From assembly GCA_017430835.1 (NCBI GenBank), contig JAFRMD010000184.1, forward strand, positions 1 to 8,658: DNA of 8,658 nucleotides. Reading direction: 5' to 3'. This document shows positions 1 to 4,966 of this stretch, in pieces. The position numbers and the translations under genes were made by a program. Origin of the DNA: Methanosphaera sp. (lineage in GTDB: Archaea; Methanobacteriota; Methanobacteria; Methanobacteriales; Methanobacteriaceae). Below the pieces are notes generated by a model. It made no database searches and had not been told where the DNA came from. It was given only the letters and a program-made list of their open reading frames with translations. Position 1 is the stretch's first letter. Each line of letters opens with the position of its first letter.

Positions 1-282
1 ATTATTAGTAAAAAATCAATTAAACTTTAATTCTTAAATGATAGAAAATATTGAAAATTATAAATTATTTATAAGAAAAATAGAGCAAGTAAATCAATTT
101 AAAAAATAGTGAAGAATGATAATTGTTGCACACCCTCTTATGTTATATATTTAGAATTAATTTTTCCTGATATTTTATAAACAAATCTATTTCTATCATT
201 CCAGACATTTACAAAGCAGATTCATCCACCAATAGTCAAATCAATTGATTAGAAAAACCGGCATTAAAAAAATATTTAAATC
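1..282. other. AT-rich noncoding left edge
   Basis: No convincing gene is visible. The only open frames are short, for example 23 codons from position 38, with no ribosome binding site. A perfect 12-bp palindrome (AATCAATTGATT) lies at 239-250, about 20 bp before the TATA-like box of the first gene, and could be an operator. The 16-mer at 113-128 recurs exactly at 2876-2891 in the leader of another gene. Confidence 0.5.
271..281 (+). promoter_or_regulatory. TATA-like box of the S2P-like gene
   Basis: The string AATATTTAAAT resembles an archaeal TATA box. Transcription would start about 25 nt downstream, near 300-303. That is downstream of the ATG at 283, so the box argues for translation from 325 or 328 with a leader of about 25 nt. 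Confidence 0.45.
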
Positions 283-324
283 ATGAAGATAAAATATAAT
301 ACTATAACTTTAGGATTAACTAAA

Positions 325-918
325 ATGATGATAAAATTTACCAAAGAGGAAATAAGAAACTTACTCATATCCATAATAGTAATAAGCACACTATTTACAA
401 TCAACATGACACAAAAAATAGGATGGACAAACACAGAGATAATAAACATACTTATCATTACATTAATACTCTTTAGCATCTCATTTATAGCAAAGATATA
501 CTCACAGAAATATCTGGCAAGAAAATACCATTACCACATCGAATATAAAATTTGGGGATATGGAATAATATTTGCAATAGTAACAATGCTTTTAAACATA
601 TTCATAATAACACCAGGATACTTCAAATACGGATTATATGACAGAATAGCAACAGAAGAAGAAAAAGCAAAAATTGCCATAATAGGCCCAGCAGCAAACA
701 TGATTCTGGCAGTAATCTTTTTGATAGCTTTGATTATCCTAAAATCCACCCTGACAACATCAGCCATAATTAAACTAGCAATGCTTATCGGATTCTACAT
801 AAATACATACATGGCAGTCTTTAACCTAATACCATTTATGGCATTGGATGGAATTAAAATAGTCGAATATGACCTGAAGATGTGGATAGTGCCAATGATT
901 ATATCAGAGTACTGTTAA
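325..918 (+). CDS. S2P/M50-family membrane protein with degenerate active site
   Basis: This is an integral membrane protein of the archaeal site-2 protease (peptidase M50) type, recognised by its layout. A start resembling IKFTKEEIRNLLIS is followed by several hydrophobic helices, a GP.AN motif typical of the second core segment, and a C-terminal NLIPFMALDG segment that matches the N-x-x-P-x-x-x-x-D-G zinc-ligand motif. The zinc-binding HExxH helix is not intact. Where relatives have HELAH, this protein has KIYSQ (residues 71-75 counted from the ATG at 283). Both histidines and the catalytic glutamate are therefore replaced, while Asp189 is kept, so proteolysis is not expected. The ATG pair at 325/328 is preferred over 283 because the TATA-like box lies too close to 283 and family members begin near this point. 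The C-terminus is short: it ends in EYC, where relatives usually have another hydrophobic stretch. A shifted frame (891-947) encodes hydrophobic residues, so a late frameshift is possible. A substrate-binding pseudoprotease and a decaying gene are both plausible. Confidence 0.7.
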   Translation: MMIKFTKEEIRNLLISIIVISTLFTINMTQKIGWTNTEIINILIITLILFSISFIAKIYSQKYLARKYHYHIEYKIWGYGIIFAIVTMLLNIFIITPGYFKYGLYDRIATEEEKAKIAIIGPAANMILAVIFLIALIILKSTLTTSAIIKLAMLIGFYINTYMAVFNLIPFMALDGIKIVEYDLKMWIVPMIISEYC

Positions 919-952
919 TAATAACATTTACTAATTATATAATATAACTAAT

Positions 953-966
953 CTCCCCTATTTTTT
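953..966 (+). terminator. Oligo-T terminator after S2P-like gene
   Basis: CTCCCCTATTTTTTC, with a run of six T after a short C-rich stretch, lies about 35 bp past the stop codon. This is a typical archaeal U-tract termination signal. There is no clear hairpin. Confidence 0.35.
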
Positions 967-1187
967 CTAAAAATATACCCATATCACATTTTTTAATTCA
1001 AGATTTTACATCTATACTTGGTATGAAAAATGTTTACATTGATATTTTAGTTAATGGGCGAGAATTCATTAAATTCATTTCATTCATGTTTTCAATGAGT
1101 ATTTTACAAATACATCAATAAGCGTAACATCCATAACAATATGGAATAATCCTTTACTTTTTTTGAAAAAGCCATTTTACATATTCA

Positions 1188-1203
1188 TTAAAAAAAAGAA
1201 AAG
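1188..1203 (-). terminator. Oligo-T terminator of nadV
   Basis: On the minus strand the sequence reads CTTTTCTTTTTTTAATG, with T4 then T7, starting about 17 nt beyond the nadV stop codon. It fits archaeal U-tract termination. Confidence 0.45.
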
Positions 1204-1219
1204 TCAGAAAATATTCAAA

Positions 1220-2641
1220 TTAATCTTTTATCGGATATTTGATATATTCTCCACATCTTTCTTTTATAGCTTCAAAGTTATCATCAATTAAGAGTTTCCC
1301 ATTTTCAAATACGGTCTGCAGACAATCTTCACCATCAGAATCAATTGAAACAGTCCTGTAATTGTCATCATCCTTGATTAGTTTAAGCCTACCCTTTTTG
1401 GACTTTTTACTGCTATCCAATGGCTTCTTGAATATGTCAATCCACTCATCGTTTCTAAGTTGGGCAGAGCATTTGAAGGCATTTCTCTGGGTATCCCTGT
1501 TGACTGAGGTATGTAGTCCTCCACCCATACCGAAGATAATGTTTTGGCTAGCCCAGCCGTTTGATTTCATCCCGAAGAGAATATCCCTTATTTTATGATA
1601 ATTTAGACCGTCTCCCCATAACAATCCGATATTGGCATCTATTACCTTGTAGCCGTTTGATGTTAGTCTTGTACCGAAACCTTGCTCTATTATTTCAAGA
1701 CAGTCAATGGTCGTGGTGACAGGTTCCCCACTATCTGGTCTGAAAACCACCTTATTTCTAGGCTTTTTATCCAAGAATTCCTTAATGTATCTGTTTAGTT
1801 CATGTCCCTCGATACAAGCGTTCTGCAGGAAGTTTCTATAGTTATAGCTGTCTATGACGATTGAAAGTATTCCATCCTTTGCATGCTTTACTACATTTAT
1901 TGCCTGCTTGAATTCACCGTCCATTCCCTGAGAGGTCATGACGCTGTGTTCTGTTGCCTGCACGGAATAACCGTGAATATCACTCGTATTATAATAGTTA
2001 ACAGGCAATGTCAATGCCGGTATGGTATCTGTTCCTGAGAAACTTAATAGATGAGCACTACCTGCTAGCATTGCGGATTCTGTTGATGAAGCTCCCCTAT
2101 AACCGAAGTCATGAAGCATGAATGGAAGATTATCCTTATTTGAGTTTGTAACATCAAGATAGAAGTTACATAACTTCTTTACCTCGGCAGATAATGTTGC
2201 TATCGTGGATGGATACCATATCTGCAAAAGTATTGATTCCAGATAGTTTGGAAGCCAGAAACATCTTTCATCCGTATTTTCCACGGTCATCATAACATTG
2301 TTAATATTTACAGGTGTCCCCTCTCGAACAGCTTTGATTCTTATCGGCAATCTACCTTCAAGGTCATTTGCTATGTATAGCCAGTCATCCAAGTTAAAAA
2401 TACCTTCACCGATGTGGGCATCTATGATTTTTTTAGCTTCATACACCTTCTCTTCTGTTACGACACTGCCTTCCAGGTATTTTTTTATAATGTACTGTAA
2501 TCCATAGAATATTGTCTTGTTGAATTCTGAACCGGTTCTGCTTTCAAGATATGAGTATATTTTCTGCGTGTTTTCCGGATAGAAGTAATGATGTGTTACC
2601 TTATAACTATCCGTTAATAGACATATATTATTGTCAATCAT
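1220..2641 (-). CDS. nadV: Nicotinamide phosphoribosyltransferase
   Basis: The protein joins nicotinamide to PRPP to form NMN, a one-step cytosolic route of NAD salvage. The 473 residues align along their whole length with the NAMPT/NadV family (about 470-490 aa). It opens with LLTDSYKVTH (Asp11, Tyr13), followed by FYGLQYI, GHLPI-like GRLPIRIKAV, VENTD, and the HDFGYRG active-site loop at 177-183. Then come GTDT with Asp205, AEHS with His232, RPDSG at 301-305, GDG at 343-345, FGMGGGL at 370-376 and SKKGRL near 414. Asp205 aligns with human NAMPT Asp219, which recognises the amide, so nicotinamide rather than nicotinate is predicted as substrate. His232 aligns with the histidine that is phosphorylated in NAMPT. 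The start is supported by AGGTGG 7 nt upstream and a TATA-like box giving a leader near 28 nt. No other NAD gene is adjacent. Archaea mostly use nicotinamidase plus a nicotinate enzyme, so horizontal acquisition is an inference worth testing. Confidence 0.93.
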   Translation of the reverse strand: MIDNNICLLTDSYKVTHHYFYPENTQKIYSYLESRTGSEFNKTIFYGLQYIIKKYLEGSVVTEEKVYEAKKIIDAHIGEGIFNLDDWLYIANDLEGRLPIRIKAVREGTPVNINNVMMTVENTDERCFWLPNYLESILLQIWYPSTIATLSAEVKKLCNFYLDVTNSNKDNLPFMLHDFGYRGASSTESAMLAGSAHLLSFSGTDTIPALTLPVNYYNTSDIHGYSVQATEHSVMTSQGMDGEFKQAINVVKHAKDGILSIVIDSYNYRNFLQNACIEGHELNRYIKEFLDKKPRNKVVFRPDSGEPVTTTIDCLEIIEQGFGTRLTSNGYKVIDANIGLLWGDGLNYHKIRDILFGMKSNGWASQNIIFGMGGGLHTSVNRDTQRNAFKCSAQLRNDEWIDIFKKPLDSSKKSKKGRLKLIKDDDNYRTVSIDSDGEDCLQTVFENGKLLIDDNFEAIKERCGEYIKYPIKD

Positions 2642-2648
2642 ATTATTT

Positions 2649-2654
2649 CCACCT
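2649..2654 (-). promoter_or_regulatory. Ribosome binding site of nadV
   Basis: AGGTGG on the minus strand, 7 nt before the ATG at 2641, matches the GGAGGTGATC consensus over AGGTG and fixes the start codon. Confidence 0.7.
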
Positions 2655-2687
2655 GTAATTTTTTAATATTAATATATTCAACTAATA

Positions 2688-2700
2688 GTATTTAAATATT
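2688..2700 (-). promoter_or_regulatory. TATA-like box of nadV
   Basis: The minus strand reads AATATTTAAATAC, centred near 2694. A start about 25 nt downstream falls near 2669 and leaves a leader of about 28 nt that includes the ribosome binding site. Confidence 0.5.
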
Positions 2701-2738
2701 ATCCTTTTAATCTAATCAATGTCGATGAATAATTTTCA

Positions 2739-2753
2739 TTTGGCAAATCAAAT
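2739..2753. repeat. Inverted repeat arm 1, putative operator
   Basis: TTTGGCAAATCAAAT matches the reverse complement of 2853-2867 at 14 of 15 positions. It overlaps a perfect odd palindrome, ATTTGGCAAAT (2738-2748). It lies about 40 bp upstream of the nadV TATA-like box, a position suited to an activator or to a repressor looping to arm 2. Confidence 0.4.
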
Positions 2754-2839
2754 GGATTTTTGACGATTTTTATAATAAAAAAACTTAGTATTATGGAAAG
2801 ATCAGGTAATTCAGACAATTATAGGAAATTGTTTTTAAA

Positions 2840-2857
2840 CAAATATTTAAATATTTG
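2840..2857 (+). promoter_or_regulatory. Palindromic TATA element of the acidic membrane-anchor gene
   Basis: CAAATATTTAAATATTTG is a perfect 18-bp palindrome holding a TATA-like core. A start about 25 nt downstream of its centre falls near 2873, giving a leader of about 25-28 nt before the GTG/ATG start. Being symmetric, the element could in principle be read in either direction. Confidence 0.45.
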
Positions 2858-2867
2858 AATTGCCAAA
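2853..2867. repeat. Inverted repeat arm 2, putative operator
   Basis: ATTTGAATTGCCAAA pairs with arm 1 (2739-2753) at 14 of 15 positions. It overlaps the 3' half of the palindromic TATA element and ends just before the predicted transcription start, where a bound protein would block initiation. Confidence 0.4.
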
Positions 2868-2897
2868 CTAAGAATAGAATGATAATTGTTGTGATAA

Positions 2898-3425
2898 GTG
2901 ATGAAATTAAAAAAAGCTTCTAAGAATACTGCAGATATGCTTAAATTAGCGTCATTGTATCTGATGAGTGGTGATAATGATGATTATTATAGAAGAATGC
3001 AAGAGGAAAGACGAAAAATAGACCAAGACCCACGTTATGATATCTATCGTTCAAATCCAAGATATAATGATGTATGGACTCCGGAAAACTATTGGGAAAC
3101 TCATCCTGATGATCCTCGAAATCCCTATACAAACAATAACCAGCAATATGATGATGAGGAGTATTCTGAGGACGAAAAGCAACATGTTGAAGTTGTAGAT
3201 GAAACAGAAGAAAAAAGAGAGTATACTCCAGTTGTTGTTGATGATAAAAAAAATGATGGTGAGGGTAGTTCTCAAGCCCATAGCTCACCGAGTGAGGGTG
3301 GTGGAGCTGCTGGAGGATTATGCATATTCTGTGTTGCCGTTGTTTTAATAGTTGGTATACTTGTTGCAGCTCCTTGGCTTCTTATAATCATCATACCAAT
3401 AATATTATGCTATATATTCTCATGA
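2898..3425 (+). CDS. Acidic protein with C-terminal membrane anchor, function unknown
   Basis: Not recognised as a known family. The 175 residues fall into clear zones. A basic and hydrophobic start (1-24) could form an amphipathic helix. A tyrosine- and proline-rich stretch (about 28-80) has PRY at 45-47 and 54-56 and PRN at 73-75, hinting at a decayed short repeat. A very acidic segment follows (84-109), then a Gly/Ser/Ala linker (120-140). A hydrophobic end (141-174) is interrupted by Pro159 and Pro167, giving one long or two short membrane segments. Cys142 and Cys145 form a CxxC at the membrane edge. There is no N-terminal signal peptide, so a tail-anchored protein with a disordered cytosolic domain is likely. 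Start choice: GTG at 2898 and ATG at 2901 are adjacent codons. GTGAT at 2891-2895 could serve as a weak ribosome binding site and slightly favours ATG. The gene is divergent from nadV. Composition and a good promoter suggest a real gene. Confidence 0.7.
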   Translation: MMKLKKASKNTADMLKLASLYLMSGDNDDYYRRMQEERRKIDQDPRYDIYRSNPRYNDVWTPENYWETHPDDPRNPYTNNNQQYDDEEYSEDEKQHVEVVDETEEKREYTPVVVDDKKNDGEGSSQAHSSPSEGGGAAGGLCIFCVAVVLIVGILVAAPWLLIIIIPIILCYIFS

Positions 3426-3442
3426 TTCTTATTGATAAGAAT
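3425..3442 (+). terminator. Hairpin at the end of the acidic membrane-anchor gene
   Basis: ATTCTTAT-TG-ATAAGAAT is a perfect inverted repeat that begins on the last base of the stop codon; in RNA it would close as 7 bp with a 4-nt loop. No U-tract follows directly, so it may protect or process the 3' end rather than terminate. Its function is inferred only. Confidence 0.35.
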
Positions 3443-3480
3443 AATAGAGTCCTTTAAAAAGATTTACACAAGAAATAGCT

Positions 3481-3487
3481 AAAAAAA
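3481..3487 (-). terminator. Oligo-T terminator of the chelatase gene
   Basis: A run of seven T on the minus strand, starting 18 nt past the stop codon of the chelatase gene, fits archaeal U-tract termination. Confidence 0.4.
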
Positions 3488-3505
3488 GATGGAGGATAAA
3501 TGGAG

Positions 3506-4402
3506 TTATAAATGTTCCTTTATTCTTTTATCAATTATCTCCACTACTTTATCATCGGCTCCAATCGGTTCGGTGAAGATTATCTGACCATCAAATTCCA
3601 CAATATCATCTGTTGATACATTTGGTTTTGGATAGTTTTCAACAGGTTCCGGATTTAATCCAAGTGCTGTTGGGATGTCAAGCAGGGTGTGTATTCCATG
3701 AGCCAGGAATACAGGTACTGCTATTACAGTTTCCATATTTTTAATCTTTTCGAATGCTTCAGGTATGGATGGATGGGATATGTTCATAAATCCTAACTCT
3801 ACGATATAATCTGATTTTTCATTGTATTTTGCTGCAATTTCTTCAAGTACCTGATTGTTGAATGGCAGTGAACTTCCATGACCTACAAGTAGTATTCCCG
3901 TATTTTCTGTATTGGCATCCGGTAATTTATCTAATTCATCATTGATTCTTTTTTCAACGATTTCTACTATCTTATCATCTGCACCTAATGGTTCGAGGTA
4001 TATTATTTCTCCATCAAATTCTACCGGCTCTGATTTTGCTTCCCTGTGATGATGATGGTGGTGGTGATGGCCATGATCATGTGAATGACTGTGTGAATGA
4101 CTGTGTGAGTGTGTGTGTTCTACTTCCATAGGTTCGAGTGTTAATATGGTTGGTATATCCACTTTGGTATGCATTCCATGGGCTAAAAATACTGGATTTA
4201 CTATGATTCTTTCCACGCCTGTTTTTTTAAGTGTGTTGAATGCCGTTGGAATGTTTGGTTCTACCAGTTCCATAAATCCTGCTTCTATGTTATAATCCGG
4301 CATTAACTCCTGATATTTATCTTTTAATGTGGTTACTACTTCCTTGTTATATGGTTGTCTACTTCCATGTCCTACCAATAATATTCCTGTCTTATTACTC
4401 AT
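3506..4402 (-). CDS. cfbA: Two-domain sirohydrochlorin nickel/cobalt chelatase (CfbA/CbiX-like)
   Basis: The enzyme inserts Ni2+ or Co2+ into sirohydrochlorin, the entry step to coenzyme F430 (CfbA) or to anaerobic cobamide synthesis (CbiX). Most methanogen versions are single domains of about 120-145 aa acting as homodimers. Here 298 residues hold two fused complete domains (about 1-160 and 166-298). Both begin with TGILLVGHGS, both carry PVFLAHG-x-HT-x-x-DIPT, and both end with VEFDG...GADDK.VEI..KRI. The metal-handling histidines are present in each copy: His12, His75 and His78, then His175, His235 and His238. Domain 1 also has a histidine-rich loop at 96-119 with 16 His in 24 residues (HS repeats, then eight consecutive His). 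Domain 2 has an ordinary short loop at that place. The start is fixed by GAGGT 6 nt upstream. No other F430 or cobamide gene is adjacent. The choice between nickel and cobalt cannot be made from sequence, and both may be used. Confidence 0.88.
   Translation of the reverse strand: MSNKTGILLVGHGSRQPYNKEVVTTLKDKYQELMPDYNIEAGFMELVEPNIPTAFNTLKKTGVERIIVNPVFLAHGMHTKVDIPTILTLEPMEVEHTHSHSHSHSHSHDHGHHHHHHHHREAKSEPVEFDGEIIYLEPLGADDKIVEIVEKRINDELDKLPDANTENTGILLVGHGSSLPFNNQVLEEIAAKYNEKSDYIVELGFMNISHPSIPEAFEKIKNMETVIAVPVFLAHGIHTLLDIPTALGLNPEPVENYPKPNVSTDDIVEFDGQIIFTEPIGADDKVVEIIDKRIKEHL
4081..4116 (-). repeat. 12-bp tandem repeat within the His-rich loop
   Basis: GTGAATGACTGT occurs at 4081-4092 and again at 4093-4104. 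A diverged third unit (GTGAGTGTGTGT) follows at 4105-4116. In the reading frame each unit encodes two His-Ser pairs. Repeat slippage would change the number of histidines without breaking the frame. Confidence 0.6.
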
Positions 4403-4408
4403 ATTTAA

Positions 4409-4413
4409 ACCTC
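4409..4413 (-). promoter_or_regulatory. Ribosome binding site of the chelatase gene
   Basis: GAGGT on the minus strand, 6 nt before the ATG at 4402, matches the archaeal Shine-Dalgarno core and supports this start. Confidence 0.65.
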
Positions 4414-4460
4414 ATAATCATAAGTATTACTTTTAACATGTTCTTTTATTAATGTTATGT

Positions 4461-4478
4461 AAATTATATTATTTAAAG
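4461..4478 (-). promoter_or_regulatory. Possible TATA-like box of the chelatase gene
   Basis: The minus strand reads CTTTAAATAATATAATTT, which can hold a TATA box with a start near 4440 and a leader of about 38 nt. The flanks are also AT-rich, so the exact box is uncertain. Confidence 0.3.
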
Positions 4479-4618
4479 CTATTTAATACTTTTGATGGTT
4501 TTCATGGGTTTTTGTAATACTTCTTTAATAATAATATAAAATAACGAACATCATTTTGAATACCATTGTTTTTAACGCATTTACTAAAATAAACTTTAAA
4601 GAATTAATAATAACATGG

Positions 4619-4632
4619 TTATAATTAATAAA
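4619..4632 (+). promoter_or_regulatory. TATA-like box before candidate small RNA
   Basis: TTATAATTAATAAA lies about 25 bp before G4650, where the first hairpin begins. The spacing fits an archaeal promoter, but such AT strings are common in this DNA. Confidence 0.25.
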
Positions 4633-4649
4633 CATTATTGAAAAAAATA

Positions 4650-4761
4650 GGTGTACTTAACAAGAGCACATAATCAAAAAGTAATGTCATATTCCACACA
4701 TATTGTTTAAGAAGTGACAATATGTCAAAGAGGCTTAAATAACTACACATATGTTCTTTTT
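4650..4761 (+). ncRNA. Candidate structured small RNA
   Basis: The segment begins at the start site predicted from the TATA-like box and ends in a T-run (4757-4761). It contains two hairpins. The first, 4651-4669, has GTGTACTT pairing with AAGAGCAC with one A-A mismatch and one G-U pair around an AAC loop. The second has ACATATTGT (4698-4706) pairing perfectly with ACAATATGT (4717-4725) around a 10-nt loop. A related palindrome, ACATATGT (4747-4754), directly precedes the T-run. G and C appear more often here than in the surrounding spacer. No known RNA family is recognised. Chance inverted repeats in AT-rich DNA are the main alternative. Confidence 0.28.
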
Positions 4762-4941
4762 ACTATTGATTAATTTTTTCAGAAAATACAATCCTAAGAA
4801 TATGACTTCAAATTAACTTAAATTATTGCTTATTTTATTAAGTAAAGCTTAATATTAATTATATATTGATTAGATTTCTTATTAAGTACATAATAAAGTA
4901 TATAACTTTAATTATATAATATTTACTAAAAATAATACTTT

Positions 4942-4959
4942 AAAATAAAAAAAGAAAAA
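4942..4959 (-). terminator. Oligo-T terminator of the helicase gene
   Basis: The minus strand reads ATTTTTCTTTTTTTATTT, starting 7 nt past the helicase stop codon. This is a strong U-tract of the archaeal type without a hairpin. Confidence 0.5.
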
Positions 4960-4966
4960 TGGAATG

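Larger units (their letters stand above)
919..1219. other. Noncoding gap between convergent genes
   Basis: About 300 bp lie between the S2P-like gene and the 3' end of nadV. T-rich termination signals occur on both strands. A 32-codon open frame (1023-1121) has no good ribosome binding site and no recognisable product. Three ATTCAT hexamers start at 1064, 1073 and 1082, evenly spaced by 9 nt. Nothing else is evident. Confidence 0.5.
4403..4966. other. 564-bp gap without a protein gene
   Basis: No open frame of useful length is present on either strand. The right end holds the helicase terminator and the left end the chelatase promoter. The middle contains two inverted repeats placed between a TATA-like box and a T-run, annotated separately as a candidate small RNA. 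The stretch 4765-4940 is nearly pure AT with only short weak inverted repeats. Confidence 0.55.

Noticed and set aside
38..109. 23-codon open frame at the left edge
   Set aside because: Its length is expected by chance and no ribosome binding site or promoter fits.
1023..1121. 32-codon open frame in the gap after the S2P-like gene
   Set aside because: It has no good ribosome binding site, an AT-driven hydrophobic composition and no recognisable family. A decayed gene cannot be excluded.
2941..3288. Minus-strand frames of 76 and 115 codons opposite the acidic membrane-anchor gene
   Set aside because: They are mirror-coded shadows: the acidic Asp/Glu codons of the plus-strand gene read as His/Phe/Leu runs on the other strand. 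They have no own promoter or ribosome binding site.
4837..4853. ATTAAG...CTTAAT inverted repeat in the AT-rich gap
   Set aside because: A 6-bp all-but-pure AT stem is expected many times by chance in this composition.
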